Part shown: positions 50,723 through 60,379 of the stretch, piece after piece | Position numbering within the stretch: the stretch's first letter is position 1 | How the letters are laid out: each line of letters begins with the position of its first letter | NCBI RefSeq assembly: GCF_002551005.1 | Contig: NZ_NVOY01000003.1 | Span: 177,040 to 241,039, forward strand | From: Bacillus pseudomycoides | Lineage (GTDB): Bacteria; Bacillota; Bacilli; Bacillales; Bacillaceae_G | DNA length: 64,000 nt | Reading direction: 5' to 3' | The notes under the pieces: model-generated | What the model saw: only the letters and a program-made list of their open reading frames with translations | What the model was told of the DNA's origin: nothing | Database searches by the model: none | Translations under genes and position numbers: made by a program

Positions 50723-50755
50723 AAAAGCTAGGAGAAATTTCTCCTAGCTTTTACA
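50723..50755 (-). terminator. Terminator after sodA
   Basis: A perfect 15-bp stem (50723-50737 with 50738-50752) followed by TTTTTTGTG on the minus strand. Confidence 0.85.
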
Positions 50756-50759
50756 ATTA

Positions 50760-51371
50760 TTATTTTGCGTCTTGGTAACGTTTTTCAACTGCATTCCAAT
50801 CTACAACGCTCCAGAAAGCATTGATGTAGTCAGGACGACGGTTTTGGTAATGTAAGTAGTATGCATGCTCCCAAACGTCTAATCCTAAAACTGGAGTTTT
50901 TCCTTCCATTAATGGAGTGTCTTGGTTTGGTGTGCTTGTTACTTCTAATTCACCATTGTTTACAACTAGCCATGCCCAGCCAGAACCGAAGCGAGTTGCG
51001 CCTGCTTTTGCAAACTCTTCTTTAAATGCGTCAAAGCTACCAAATTTCGCTTCAATTGCACTTGCAAGTTCACCTACTGGTTGTCCGCCGCCATTTGGAG
51101 AAAGGATTGTCCAGAATAAAGAGTGGTTTGCATGTCCGCCACCGTTATTACGTACTGCTGTGCGAATTGCTTCTGGTACTTCGTTTAAGTTTGCAACTAA
51201 CTCTTCGATGCTTTTTTCTGCTAATTCCGCATGTCCTTCTAATGCAGCATTTAAGTTTGTTACATATGTGTTGTGATGTTTTGTATGATGGATATTCATT
51301 GTTTCTTTGTCAAAATGAGGTTCTAACGCATCATACGCATAAGGTAAATTTGGTAATTCATGTTTCGCCAT
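50760..51371 (-). CDS. sodA: Manganese superoxide dismutase
   Basis: 203 residues, the family length. Metal ligands are expected in [13 protein letters not shown] (His27 region), NHSLFWTIL, and [18 protein letters not shown] (Asp and His). The Gly-rich GGGGQPVG-like and GSGWAWLVV stretches fit Mn-type SodA. ATG 51371 follows GGGAGGAATATAAC. It detoxifies superoxide in the cytoplasm. Confidence 0.97.
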   Translation of the reverse strand: MAKHELPNLPYAYDALEPHFDKETMNIHHTKHHNTYVTNLNAALEGHAELAEKSIEELVANLNEVPEAIRTAVRNNGGGHANHSLFWTILSPNGGGQPVGELASAIEAKFGSFDAFKEEFAKAGATRFGSGWAWLVVNNGELEVTSTPNQDTPLMEGKTPVLGLDVWEHAYYLHYQNRRPDYINAFWSVVDWNAVEKRYQDAK

Positions 51372-51594
51372 TGTTATATTCCTCCCATTGTATGTATTGC
51401 CGATAATGACTTGGCATACAAATTCATTTTACCCTAATTACATAAGGGTGAAAACAAATTTAGCGTATTGCCTCGCTAACATTAAGGTAGCAAATTTCCC
51501 ATTTCTTTTCAAACGAAATGCTCATACATTTCGTAAAAAAAGCTCCCTTCTATAAGGAAGCTTATCCGCTATGTATCAATATACGAAATGGATA

Positions 51595-51668
51595 TGGACC
51601 CTGTAGGACTCGAACCTACGACCGGACGGTTATGAGCCGTCTGCTCTAACCAGCTGAGCTAAGGGTCC
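51595..51668 (-). tRNA. tRNA with CAU anticodon (Met or, more likely, Ile2)
   Basis: A complete cloverleaf of 74 nt: acceptor GGACCC/GGGTCC, D-arm AGCTCAGCTGGTTAGAGCA, anticodon stem GACGG/CCGTC around CTCATAA, and T-arm with GGTTCGAGTCC. No CCA is encoded (discriminator A then TAT). The CUCAUAA loop resembles tRNA-Ile2, whose C34 is turned to lysidine, more than elongator Met. The sequence alone does not settle this. Confidence 0.9.
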
Positions 51669-51679
51669 GCAATATATGA

Positions 51680-51740
51680 ATAGCAACTACAGCACCGCAG
51701 TTACCAACCATATGCTCTAGCCAGTTAAACTACGATGGTA
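51680..51740 (-). pseudogene. tRNA remnant, 5' half
   Basis: On the minus strand CGTAGTTTAACTGGCTAGAG has the shape of an intact tRNA D-arm with its flanks, followed by a sequence with no paired anticodon stem and no GTTCGA T-loop. It lies 12 bases upstream of the CAU tRNA. It is probably a decayed second tRNA gene. Confidence 0.5.
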
Positions 51741-51898
51741 TGTATGATTATATGTAAAAATGTAAGATAAATTTACCATAGTAAAAAGAAATGTGTCAAT
51801 TGTATTTTCACATGCGACATGATATATCTTGTGATTCCTTAAAAACATACGTTACAATGAGATTGTAAATTAACATATTTAAAGAAGGAAGTGAATGC

Positions 51899-52666
51899 AT
51901 GTCCATATTTACACAACTATTTAAAAGCTTATACGCACCAAAAGAGATGGCAATCTTTCGTTTTCAAAAAATTGGAAAGACAATTCTTTACATAATGTTA
52001 CTATGCCTGCTTGCTACCGTTCCAAAAACGATTTTATTTGGAAATTTCGTTCAAGAGGGCATTCATTTAATCGATCGCGCTATCGAAAAAGATGTGCCTG
52101 ATTTTAAAATTGAAAATGGAGAGCTTCACGCAGACATTAGCAAACCAATTGTAAAAGATGAAACAGATTTTATTTTTGTGTTTGATCCAAACGCAACAGA
52201 CACAAAAGCTTATCCAAATCGAGATGGTATATTCATTTTAAAGGATAAAATGATTTCAACAGCACAGCAACAAACACAACCTTTTCCATATAGTGATTTT
52301 GGAAATACAACGTTTGAAAAGAAAGATATCCAAGAAATCGTTTCATTCGTTGATAACATCTCTCCAGTTGCGATATTCTTAATCGGAATATTTATTTACT
52401 TATTCGAACTATTTATTACATTTCTTGGTGTTACGCTATTGGCATTTATCGGCTCTGCAATGAGCGGAGAGCGTAAATTATCTTACAAACAAGTTTGGAC
52501 ATTAACTGCCTATAGTTATACAATCCCAACTATATTCTTTATGATTATGGACTTATTAAAAGTGCATGTCCCATTCTCATTATTTATATTCATTGGTGTT
52601 GTTCTCATCGTTCTTTATTTAACAATAAAAGAAGTGCCAAAACCAAAAGAAAAAAATTCACTATAA
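51899..52666 (+). CDS. yqgB: DUF1189 membrane protein, YqgB-like
   Basis: 255 residues. An N-terminal membrane helix (KIGKTILYIMLLCLLATVPK), an extracellular-type domain of about 120 residues, and three further helices (VAIFLIGIFIYLFELFITFL, VWTLTAYSYTIPTIFFMIM, FSLFIFIGVVLIVLYL) give the DUF1189 layout. ATG 51899 follows AAGGAAGTG. Function unknown. The symbol follows gene order relative to Bacillus subtilis. Confidence 0.75.
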   Translation: MSIFTQLFKSLYAPKEMAIFRFQKIGKTILYIMLLCLLATVPKTILFGNFVQEGIHLIDRAIEKDVPDFKIENGELHADISKPIVKDETDFIFVFDPNATDTKAYPNRDGIFILKDKMISTAQQQTQPFPYSDFGNTTFEKKDIQEIVSFVDNISPVAIFLIGIFIYLFELFITFLGVTLLAFIGSAMSGERKLSYKQVWTLTAYSYTIPTIFFMIMDLLKVHVPFSLFIFIGVVLIVLYLTIKEVPKPKEKNSL

Positions 52667-52693
52667 AAAATGCCTTTAAGGCATTTTTTTTTT
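52667..52693 (+). terminator. Terminator after the DUF1189 gene
   Basis: AAATGCC/GGCATTT (52668-52674 with 52680-52686) followed by nine or more T. Confidence 0.8.
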
Positions 52694-52731
52694 GGACAAG
52701 CATATATTTCTCTACAAAGGAGTGGAAAAAT

Positions 52732-53073
52732 ATGAAAAGGCTTGGCGGTGTCTTGTTACTACTTGTTCTCGGTTACGTCTTGTACTATGATTTGACAATT
52801 GGCACGTTACCGTTGCTTCATACATATTCCAAAACAAAAGAAACTTCAGCTAAAGTTGCAAGTAATAAACAAAAAGAAAATACATCACTGGCAAAATATA
52901 AAGTCATTGAAGTAAAAACAGGCGATACCGTTCTCTCTATTACAGAAGAAATTAATAAGAAAAAAGTCCCTTCTATTGAAAAAGTTGTTACGGACTTCAA
53001 GGACTTAAATCAAAACGACTCTCCAGCAAAATTACAAGTCGGGAAAAAATACAAATTCCCCCTCTATCCGTAA
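52732..53073 (+). CDS. yqfZ: LysM-domain membrane-anchored protein, YqfZ-like
   Basis: 113 residues. One N-terminal helix (GGVLLLLVLGYVLYYDL) is followed by a linker and a LysM domain (YKVIEVKTGDTVLSITEEIN to LQVGKKYKFPLYP). LysM binds GlcNAc-containing glycan, so the domain faces the cell wall. ATG 52732 follows AAAGGAG. In Bacillus subtilis yqfZ lies next to ispG, as here. Confidence 0.75.
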   Translation: MKRLGGVLLLLVLGYVLYYDLTIGTLPLLHTYSKTKETSAKVASNKQKENTSLAKYKVIEVKTGDTVLSITEEINKKKVPSIEKVVTDFKDLNQNDSPAKLQVGKKYKFPLYP

Positions 53074-53131
53074 TAACATCACATAATCCTTGTCAATTAC
53101 AGTAAGGCGCTGATACAATAGAAAAAGTGAA

Positions 53132-53242
53132 ACTATATAAATACAAATTGAAATAACAACATTCCTTTTTAGTTGGGCGAGAGCATCTGGCCAACGCATA
53201 GAAGCGACTTATATGTTGAAAAATCAAAATGAATTTATATAG
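53132..53242 (+). repeat. Dispersed intergenic repeat, copy D (internal deletion)
   Basis: The ends are intact (CTATATAAATACAAATTG and AAAATGAATTTATATAG, imperfect inverted repeats) and the core GGGCGAGAGCATCTGGCC is present. The segment between the two GCATAG-AGCG boxes is missing: GCATAGAAGCG joins directly to ACTTATATG. It lies between yqfZ and ispG. Confidence 0.8.
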
Positions 53243-53323
53243 AACTAGACAAATACTGCATACCATATAAATGCGTTTGTCTACAAAATAAGAAACTTCT
53301 TTTATAAGGAGAGCGATCTATTC

Positions 53324-54415
53324 GTGAATGAAATAACTCATCGTACAAAAACACGTCCTGTTAAAGTTGGAAATTTAACAATTGGCGGTAATAATGAATT
53401 AATTATACAAAGTATGACAACAACGAAAACACATGATGTGGAAGCAACAGTTGCTGAAATTAAGCGTTTAGAAGAAGCAGGTTGTCAAATTGTTCGTGTA
53501 GCCGTTCCTGATGAGCGCGCTGCAAATGCGATTGCCGATATTAAAAAACAAATTAATATACCTCTTGTTGCTGATATTCACTTTGACTATCGCCTAGCGT
53601 TAAAAGCGATTGAAGGTGGTATTGATAAAGTTCGTATCAACCCTGGAAACATCGGTCGTCGTCATAAAGTTGAAGCAGTTGTAAATGCTGCGAAAGAACG
53701 CGGCATCCCAATCCGCATCGGTGTAAACGCTGGTTCATTAGAACGTCATATTCTTGAAAAATATGGATACCCAACCGCTGATGGTATGGTAGAAAGCGCA
53801 TTGCATCACATTAAAATTTTAGAAGATCTAGATTTTCATGACATCATCGTATCGATGAAAGCCTCTGATGTGAATTTGGCAATTGAAGCGTATGAAAAAG
53901 CATCTCGTGCTTTCAATTATCCATTACACCTTGGCATTACAGAATCTGGAACTTTATTTGCTGGAACTGTAAAAAGCGCAGCAGGTCTTGGTGCAATCTT
54001 AAGCAAAGGTATCGGTAATACGTTACGTATCTCATTAAGTGCAGACCCAGTTGAAGAAGTAAAAGTAGCGCGTGAACTATTAAAATCATTTGGACTTGCT
54101 TCTAATGCTGCTACATTGATTTCTTGTCCAACATGTGGACGTATTGAAATTGACTTAATTAGCATTGCAAATGAAGTAGAAGAATATATTTCAAAAATTA
54201 AAGCACCGATTAAAGTTGCTGTCCTTGGCTGCGCAGTAAACGGCCCTGGTGAAGCGCGTGAAGCAGATATCGGGATTGCTGGAGCACGCGGAGAAGGTCT
54301 TCTCTTCCGCAAAGGTGAAATTGTACGTAAAGTACCAGAAGAAACAATGGTGGAAGAGCTAAAGAAAGAAATTGATAAAATTGCAGAAGAATACGCAGCA
54401 AAACAAGAAAAATAA
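53324..54415 (+). CDS. ispG: 4-hydroxy-3-methylbut-2-enyl diphosphate synthase
   Basis: 363 residues. Iron-sulfur cysteines are in [12 protein letters not shown] and [14 protein letters not shown], and the barrel starts with [20 protein letters not shown]. It acts in the MEP isoprenoid pathway, upstream of IspH encoded at 61375. The start is GTG 53324 after AAGGAGAGC, with somewhat long spacing. Followed by a strong terminator. Confidence 0.96.
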   Translation: MNEITHRTKTRPVKVGNLTIGGNNELIIQSMTTTKTHDVEATVAEIKRLEEAGCQIVRVAVPDERAANAIADIKKQINIPLVADIHFDYRLALKAIEGGIDKVRINPGNIGRRHKVEAVVNAAKERGIPIRIGVNAGSLERHILEKYGYPTADGMVESALHHIKILEDLDFHDIIVSMKASDVNLAIEAYEKASRAFNYPLHLGITESGTLFAGTVKSAAGLGAILSKGIGNTLRISLSADPVEEVKVARELLKSFGLASNAATLISCPTCGRIEIDLISIANEVEEYISKIKAPIKVAVLGCAVNGPGEAREADIGIAGARGEGLLFRKGEIVRKVPEETMVEELKKEIDKIAEEYAAKQEK

Positions 54416-54432
54416 GATGTAAAGCTGCTAAT

Positions 54433-54470
54433 AAAAAAGCTTGTCAGTTTTAAAACTGACAAGCTTTTTA
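54433..54470. terminator. Bidirectional terminator between ispG and zur
   Basis: A perfect 17-bp stem (54434-54450 with 54453-54469), A-rich on the left and T-rich on the right, between convergent genes. Confidence 0.9.
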
Positions 54471-54881
54471 TTGTGCACATTTCGGACAGCGTCCGTATAT
54501 TTCAAATTTATGTCCCGTTACTTCATATCCTGTAAAGTCTTTGTTCATGAATTCCATTGGACACGATGTAATTTCCTTTGTTCCTCCGCAATCTAAACAG
54601 ATGAAATGGTGATGGTGTTCTATAGTAGAACATTTGAAGCGAAAATGTTTTTCACCATTTAACTCTGTCTGTTCTAAAATACCGATTTCTACAAACAGAG
54701 TTAAGTTGCGATAAATGGTATCAAAACTAAGTCCTGGATAATCACCTTTCATATTAGCTAAAACATCTCTTGCTGTTAAATATTTATTATGATTGGCAAA
54801 TAAACGCAACATGTCTTCCCTTTTTCCAGTATGTTTATAACCCTTCTCTTTCATAAGGTGTAAAGCTTCTGTAAGATTCAT
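54468..54881 (-). CDS. zur: Zinc-uptake repressor Zur (Fur family)
   Basis: 137 residues. A winged helix ([35 protein letters not shown]) and a C-terminal domain with metal-binding [10 protein letters not shown] and GRCPKC cysteines. ATG 54881 comes after TAGGGATAACT; an upstream in-frame Met would overlap znuB. It is co-transcribed behind znuC-znuB, so it represses its own operon through the Zur box at 56515-56537. Confidence 0.88.
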   Translation of the reverse strand: MNLTEALHLMKEKGYKHTGKREDMLRLFANHNKYLTARDVLANMKGDYPGLSFDTIYRNLTLFVEIGILEQTELNGEKHFRFKCSTIEHHHHFICLDCGGTKEITSCPMEFMNKDFTGYEVTGHKFEIYGRCPKCAQ

Positions 54882-54894
54882 AGTTATCCCTACT

Positions 54895-55728
54895 TTACGC
54901 AGTTTTTTTCTTCTTCCATAAGATTGCACCGATTAAAATAAGAACTGATAACACAACGATTGTACCACCTGGAGCAAGATCAAGTTGATAAGAAGCTAGC
55001 ATACCTCCAACTACTGCAATCTCACCAAATACAATGGAGAAAAAGATTGTTTGCTTAAAACCTTTCGCAATTCGAATACTTGCTGCAACCGGTAATGTCA
55101 TTAACGATGAAACGAGAAGAATACCGACAACACGCATTGAAATCGCAATAACAAGTGCAACTAAAATAATAAAAATAAAGTGAATCCATTTTGCACGTAA
55201 ACCTGTCGCTACAGCATATTCTTCATCAAAAGATAATAAAAACAGTTCTTTATATAATAAAACAATAACAGCAACTACAATCACAGCAACGAATCCAATA
55301 ATAAGCAAATCACTAGTTGTAACTGCACTCACACTACCAAACAAATAACTAAATAAATCTGTATTAAATCCATTGGCAAGAGAAATAAAAATTACACCAA
55401 TCCCAATACCAGCTGATAAAATAATAGGAATTGCTAGTTCTTGATAATGTTTATATACCGATCTTAATTTTTCAATAAGCAGCGCGCCACCAATAGAAAA
55501 TATCATCCCCATATATAGTGGATTTAAAAAACCGCCCGTAAATACGGTTTTTTCTAATAATAAGCTCGCTGCAATACCTGATAACGTAACATGACTTAAT
55601 GCATCAGCAATCAACGATAAACGACGAATGACAACAAAGACACCAAGCATCGGGGCAACAAGTCCAATTAAAACTCCAGCATATAAAGAATTTCGTAAAA
55701 AGTCATATTGTAAAAAATCCTGTATCAT
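54895..55728 (-). CDS. znuB: Zinc ABC transporter permease
   Basis: 277 residues with eight or nine hydrophobic segments, in the ABC-3 family: [40 protein letters not shown] and [20 protein letters not shown] are conserved signatures. The start overlaps znuC (ATGA). Zinc specificity follows from the zur neighbour. Confidence 0.9.
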   Translation of the reverse strand: MIQDFLQYDFLRNSLYAGVLIGLVAPMLGVFVVIRRLSLIADALSHVTLSGIAASLLLEKTVFTGGFLNPLYMGMIFSIGGALLIEKLRSVYKHYQELAIPIILSAGIGIGVIFISLANGFNTDLFSYLFGSVSAVTTSDLLIIGFVAVIVVAVIVLLYKELFLLSFDEEYAVATGLRAKWIHFIFIILVALVIAISMRVVGILLVSSLMTLPVAASIRIAKGFKQTIFFSIVFGEIAVVGGMLASYQLDLAPGGTIVVLSVLILIGAILWKKKKTA

Positions 55729-56501
55729 CGTATCCCCCCGTGATGCTCGTGATCATGCTCTAAACGATGAACATGATAACCATATAATAATGACATTTCA
55801 GCATCTTCTAGCTTTTGGAACGCATCGACATTTCCGTGGAAATGAAGACGCTGATTTAAGCAAGCAACATGTGTAACTTTCTCTGTCACAGCTCCCATAT
55901 CATGCGTAACAAGAATAAGTGTAATCCCTAAACACTTATTTAAATGTTCTAGCATATCATAAAAGCTTTCTACATTTTTTACATCAATACCGACAGTAGG
56001 CTCATCCAAAATTAATAACTCTGGGTCACTTACAAGCGCACGGGCAATGAACACTCGTTGTTGTTGCCCACCAGAAAGCTCACCAATATTCCGATTCATA
56101 AACTCACTCATTCCAACATCAGCAATCGCTTTTGTTACTTTCGCTTTATCCATCTTTGTTAAGAAGCGAAACAAGCCTTTCTTAGAAACGAGTCCCATCG
56201 AAACAACTTCAAATACAGTTGCCGGGAATCCAGAGTTGAAGCTATTTGCCTTTTGGGAGACATAGCCAATTTTATTCCAATCTTTAAATTTTTTACTATC
56301 CATACCAAACAACCGAATCGTTCCTTGTTTCGGTTTTAAAATCCCTAATATACATTTCAATAATGTAGATTTTCCTGATCCATTCGGTCCTACTAAACCT
56401 AAAAAAGCTCCTTTAGGAACTTGCAATTGAATATCCTCTAACACATTTCGCTCTTCATAACGAAAGGTTAAATCCTCGATTTCTAATATATAATTCATCA
56501 T
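55725..56501 (-). CDS. znuC: Zinc ABC transporter ATPase
   Basis: 258 residues. Walker A is VGPNGSGKSTLLKCIL, signature [13 protein letters not shown], Walker B LLILDEPTVGIDV. The C-terminal part is His-rich (HVHRLEHDHEHHGG), which may bind zinc. It starts ATG-ATG at 56501/56498, after AGGTGAGG. First gene of znuC-znuB-zur; no binding protein gene is present here. Confidence 0.92.
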   Translation of the reverse strand: MMNYILEIEDLTFRYEERNVLEDIQLQVPKGAFLGLVGPNGSGKSTLLKCILGILKPKQGTIRLFGMDSKKFKDWNKIGYVSQKANSFNSGFPATVFEVVSMGLVSKKGLFRFLTKMDKAKVTKAIADVGMSEFMNRNIGELSGGQQQRVFIARALVSDPELLILDEPTVGIDVKNVESFYDMLEHLNKCLGITLILVTHDMGAVTEKVTHVACLNQRLHFHGNVDAFQKLEDAEMSLLYGYHVHRLEHDHEHHGGIR

Positions 56502-56514
56502 ACCTCACCTATTT

Positions 56515-56537
56515 TAATTCAGAATGATTCCGATTTA
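56515..56537 (-). promoter_or_regulatory. Zur box upstream of znuC
   Basis: TAAATCGGAATCATTCTGAATTA on the minus strand has a 7-1-7-type inverted repeat and matches the AAATCGTAATNATTACGATTT pattern of Bacillus subtilis Zur sites in most half-site positions. It lies just after the -10 box, where a repressor would block transcription. Confidence 0.7.
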
Positions 56538-56547
56538 CTTTGTTTAA

Positions 56548-56577
56548 ATTATATTATAGCTCATTACGAGTTGTAAA
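56548..56577 (-). promoter_or_regulatory. Sigma-A promoter of znuC-znuB-zur
   Basis: TTTACA (56572-56577) and TATAAT (56548-56553) are 18 bp apart on the minus strand. A second TATAAT overlaps at 56553-56558. Confidence 0.7.
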
Positions 56578-56627
56578 CCAATCTGCCCTAAAATATACCT
56601 TTCATTTTAGATAACTTATCTATTATA

Positions 56628-56658
56628 ACAAAAAGCAGAGAAAATCTCTCCGCTTTTA
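56628..56658 (-). terminator. Terminator after yqfU
   Basis: AAAGCGGAGAGA pairs with TCTCTGCTTT (one bulge), followed by TTTG on the minus strand; it overlaps the yqfU stop. Confidence 0.7.
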
Positions 56659-57534
56659 GTGAATTGCTGATTTAAATTTTGCACCTTTTGTTTCTTGTGT
56701 ATTCATAATGGTAATAAAAGCATTTTCGTCTACTTCATGAACAATCGATTTTAGCTTCGTTACCTCTAAACGAGTAATAACTGCATAGATCACTTCTTTT
56801 TCTTTATCCGTATAGCCACCTTTTCCAACTAATTTCGTTGTTCCGCGGCCAAGTCGATGTAAAATTGCGTTTGATACCTCTTCATAATAGTCCGAAACAA
56901 TAATTACTGCTTTTGTTTCATCTAAACCTTGGATAACCGTATCAATCGTTTTAAAGGCAATATAGTATGTCATGACAGAATACATTGCTTGTTCTACGCC
57001 AAATACAACTGCCGCCCAAGCAAAAACGAAAATATTCATAAACATAACAAATTCACCGACAGAAAACGGTAATTTCTTTGTTAGTAAAATACCTAGAATT
57101 TCCGCTCCATCCAATGAACCACCATGTCTAATCACAAGCCCAACACCGATACCTAAAATTAGTCCTCCGAAGACAGTCGCTAAAATGGGCTCTGTCGTAA
57201 AAGGCTGAAGGGAATGTAATGTCGACTCAATCAAAGCTAAACATATGACTGCAAAAACAGAAGATAACATAAATGTTTTTCCGATTTGCTTATAACCTGA
57301 GTACATAAACGGTAAATTGAGGATTACAACTAAAGTGGAAAAGCTTAGCCACCAAATATTTGGTGTAAGGAAATCTAATATGAGGGAAACACCGATAATA
57401 CCACCATCAATAATTTTGTTTGGAATTAAAAATAGCTCAAGTGCAACTGCTGCACAGCCAGCACCTATGACAATCATAACAAGACGATACACAAGATGAA
57501 TTATACTTTCTTTTTTATGCATTTGTTTTGCCAT
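56656..57534 (-). CDS. yqfU: YitT-family membrane protein (DUF2179), YqfU
   Basis: 292 residues. Five or six membrane helices ([31 protein letters not shown], and others) are followed by a C-terminal cytoplasmic DUF2179 domain ([40 protein letters not shown]). ATG 57534 follows GGAGGTAGT. Position beside yqfT and nfo identifies it as YqfU. Function unknown. Confidence 0.88.
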   Translation of the reverse strand: MAKQMHKKESIIHLVYRLVMIVIGAGCAAVALELFLIPNKIIDGGIIGVSLILDFLTPNIWWLSFSTLVVILNLPFMYSGYKQIGKTFMLSSVFAVICLALIESTLHSLQPFTTEPILATVFGGLILGIGVGLVIRHGGSLDGAEILGILLTKKLPFSVGEFVMFMNIFVFAWAAVVFGVEQAMYSVMTYYIAFKTIDTVIQGLDETKAVIIVSDYYEEVSNAILHRLGRGTTKLVGKGGYTDKEKEVIYAVITRLEVTKLKSIVHEVDENAFITIMNTQETKGAKFKSAIH

Positions 57535-57679
57535 ACTACCTCCTCAAGTATCTATATATTTTTTCCCTTTATTATAACATACCCTCCCTTTTTTAATGAG
57601 AAAACTGCCTGCTTTGGAATATACACAAGCATATTTTACATATATTCGGATATGAGGACAAAATAAAGGAGGGAGCAAC

Positions 57680-57934
57680 ATGAACCTCATTCAACAGTTT
57701 GTAAATAAAAAATTAAACAATATGACTTCTAAGGAATTATTAAAATATAGTGCAGAATACGGAGTGCCGATTACAAACGAACAAGCAGACAAAATCGTCA
57801 CATTAATTCAGGGAAAACATATTAATATTTATGATGACCAAGAAAGATTACAACTTTTAAAACAAATTGCAAAGGTCACTTCTCCTGCTACCGCACAACA
57901 AATTAATACCCTATTTCAAAAATTAATAAAGTGA
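57680..57934 (+). CDS. yqfT: DUF2624 protein YqfT
   Basis: 84 residues, all helical: MNLIQQFVNKKLNNMTSKEL, YGVPITNEQADKIVTLIQGK. This matches YqfT by sequence type and by position between yqfU and nfo. ATG 57680 follows AAGGAGGGAG. Function unknown. Confidence 0.85.
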   Translation: MNLIQQFVNKKLNNMTSKELLKYSAEYGVPITNEQADKIVTLIQGKHINIYDDQERLQLLKQIAKVTSPATAQQINTLFQKLIK

Positions 57935-57956
57935 AACTTCCATCAATGGGATAAAA

Positions 57957-57985
57957 TAAAAAAGGGGTGCTCCCCCTTTTTTTAT
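57957..57985. terminator. Bidirectional terminator between yqfT and nfo
   Basis: AAAAAGGGG/CCCCTTTTT around TGCT, with T-run on the plus strand, between convergent genes. Confidence 0.85.
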
Positions 57986-58878
57986 TGTTCTTTAATTTTC
58001 TGAAGAACCTCTTCATCAAATACACCATTTTTCAGCATTTCAATTTCAAATTTATACGGTGGCTTTTTATCATTTTTATCTTCACCTACATATGGTGTTT
58101 CAAGAATTTTCGGTACATGCAGTAATTGTGGATGATGTACAATATGGTGCAATGTTTTATAACCAATATGGCCGAAACCGATATTTTCATGACGGTCTTT
58201 TCTAGCGCCGCGCTCATTCTTGCTATCATTAAGGTGTAATACTTGTAAACGATCAATACCTATTATTTTATCAAACTCGTTTAAAACACCGTCAAAATCA
58301 TTAACGATATCATAACCAGCGTCATGCGTATGACATGTATCAAAGCAGACAGATAATTTCTCATTAAGCGTTACACCATCAATAATTCTCGCAAGCTCTT
58401 CAAAACTGCGCCCACACTCTGTTCCTTTTCCAGCCATTGTTTCTAGCGCAATGTTCACTGTTTGATCAGTTGTTAATACTTCATTTAAACCCTCAATAAT
58501 TTTTTGGATTCCTGCATCCGCACCGGCCCCAACATGCGCTCCTGGATGGAGTACAATTTGCTTTGCAACCCCTAATGCTGATGTTCTTTCAATTTCCATG
58601 CGAAGGAAATCAACACCTAGTTGGAATGTTTCAGGTTTCGTTGTATTACCTATATTAATAATATACGGGGCATGAACAACGATTTCCTCAATTCCATTCA
58701 GTTCCATATGTTTACGGCCCGCTTCTATATTTAAGTCTTCAATCGGTTTTCTTCTCGTATTTTGCGGTGCTCCCGTATAAACCATAAACGTTGTTGCACC
58801 GTATGACACAGCTTCTTCACTCGCTGCTAATAACATTTTCTTTCCACTCATCGAAACGTGAGATCCAATTTTCAACAT
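57982..58878 (-). CDS. nfo: Endonuclease IV (AP endonuclease)
   Basis: 298 residues. It starts [20 protein letters not shown]. Zinc ligands are expected in [56 protein letters not shown] and [20 protein letters not shown]. All are conserved in Nfo. It cuts DNA at abasic sites in base-excision repair, including in spores. ATG 58878 follows AGAGGTG. Confidence 0.96.
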   Translation of the reverse strand: MLKIGSHVSMSGKKMLLAASEEAVSYGATTFMVYTGAPQNTRRKPIEDLNIEAGRKHMELNGIEEIVVHAPYIINIGNTTKPETFQLGVDFLRMEIERTSALGVAKQIVLHPGAHVGAGADAGIQKIIEGLNEVLTTDQTVNIALETMAGKGTECGRSFEELARIIDGVTLNEKLSVCFDTCHTHDAGYDIVNDFDGVLNEFDKIIGIDRLQVLHLNDSKNERGARKDRHENIGFGHIGYKTLHHIVHHPQLLHVPKILETPYVGEDKNDKKPPYKFEIEMLKNGVFDEEVLQKIKEQ

Positions 58879-58953
58879 GTAATCACCTCTTATAAATGCA
58901 ATAGCTATAATGATAGCATAATTTATCGAAATCTGACACTGTTAACTTCTCCA

Positions 58954-58982
58954 CAAAAAAAAGATAAGGAAAATCCTTATCT
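58954..58982 (-). terminator. Terminator after cshB
   Basis: AGATAAGGA/TCCTTATCT (58962-58970 with 58974-58982) followed by seven or more T on the minus strand. Confidence 0.88.
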
Positions 58983-58987
58983 AATCC

Positions 58988-60298
58988 TTATCTTGTCTTT
59001 TTGTTATATTTCTTCTTAATCTTTTCGCGTTCCCATTCAAGCTTTTTCTTGTAATTCGGCTTTACTTTTTTCGGTTTCTTCACAACTTTTTGTGCCATAG
59101 CATCTAATTTGTCATTTGGTTTCTTACGGCTTTGACGGCGGCGGCGAGGTCCTAATTCAACCAACTCCCCTGCGCGCAAGTCCACATGTTTGAATTCAAT
59201 ATGACGTTGCTTTTCTAACGTATCTAACGCTTCTTCATCTGCTTGGTCATAAATAGTTGCCGCAATACCAGAATATCCAGCACGCGCTGTTCGGCCGACA
59301 CGGTGAATAAAGAAATCTAAATCAGATGGAATTTCGTAGTTAATCACATGACTAATTCCCTCAATATCAATACCACGTGCAGCTAAATCTGTCGCTACAA
59401 TATATTGAAATTCTAAATCACGAACTTGTTTCATCATTTTCTTGCGATCACGCGGTGATAAATCACCGTGAATACGACCTACTTTTAAACCGCGTTCCGT
59501 TAAACCATGCGCTACTTCCTCCGCCTTTTTCTTTGTATTCGTAAAGACGATTGCTAAATACGGCTGATATTGCAGTAACAGATTTTTTACAAGTTCAACT
59601 TTATTACGGTGCCTTGACGGAATAAGATGATGTTCAAGATTAATCGCTGCGATTTGCTTTGGATTAATATGAATATGCTCTGGATTCTCCATATATTTCT
59701 TCATAAATGGTTTTAACTTTTGCGGAATTGTCGCTGAGAAAACAAGCATTTGTAAATTTTTAGGCATACGTGCTGCGATTTTATCCACATCATGAATAAA
59801 GCCCATATCAAGCATTAAATCTGCTTCATCGACAATAACTGCAGAAGTCGTATGTACAAATAGCGCTTGCTCTTCCACTAAATCTTTAATACGCCCTGGT
59901 GTTCCCACCACAACATGCGGTTGTTTCTTCAATTTCTCAATTGAACGTTGTTTATCTGTTCCACCGATAAAACAACGTGCTGTAATCATTTTGTCTTCTT
60001 CACAAAACTTTGTTATCTTTACGATTTCTTCATAAATTTGCTGCGCTAACTCACGAGTTGGAGCTGTAATTACAAGTTGTACTTCTTCTCTAGTTGCATC
60101 AATACGATTTAATGTTGGAAGTAAATACGCATGCGTTTTTCCAGATCCCGTTTGTGATTGTCCAATAATACTAACTCCCTTTTTCACAACCGGAAAAATC
60201 TTTTGTTGAATTTCTGTTGGTTCTGAAAAACGTAATTCACGTATTGCATCTATTAAAAATGGTTGAAAATTATACTGTGTAAATGTTTGCACTGTCAT
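58988..60298 (-). CDS. cshB: DEAD-box RNA helicase CshB
   Basis: 436 residues. The Q-motif phenylalanine and FSEPTEIQQKIFPVVKKG are present; motif I is GQSQTGSGKTHAYLLP, motif II VDEADLMLD, motif III FSATIP, motif VI HRVGRTARAGYSG. The C-terminus is strongly basic (RRRRQSRKKP, KKVKPNYKKK), for RNA binding. ATG 60298 follows AAGGTGG. It unwinds mRNA structure, especially in the cold. Neighbours nfo and yqfQ match the Bacillus cshB locus. Confidence 0.93.
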   Translation of the reverse strand: MTVQTFTQYNFQPFLIDAIRELRFSEPTEIQQKIFPVVKKGVSIIGQSQTGSGKTHAYLLPTLNRIDATREEVQLVITAPTRELAQQIYEEIVKITKFCEEDKMITARCFIGGTDKQRSIEKLKKQPHVVVGTPGRIKDLVEEQALFVHTTSAVIVDEADLMLDMGFIHDVDKIAARMPKNLQMLVFSATIPQKLKPFMKKYMENPEHIHINPKQIAAINLEHHLIPSRHRNKVELVKNLLLQYQPYLAIVFTNTKKKAEEVAHGLTERGLKVGRIHGDLSPRDRKKMMKQVRDLEFQYIVATDLAARGIDIEGISHVINYEIPSDLDFFIHRVGRTARAGYSGIAATIYDQADEEALDTLEKQRHIEFKHVDLRAGELVELGPRRRRQSRKKPNDKLDAMAQKVVKKPKKVKPNYKKKLEWEREKIKKKYNKKTR

Positions 60299-60379
60299 AC
60301 ATTCCACCTTCTTTCTTATTTCTACTGCGTTCATTAATCAGTCAAGTTACCATTATATCGAAATCTATCGGTAAAATCT

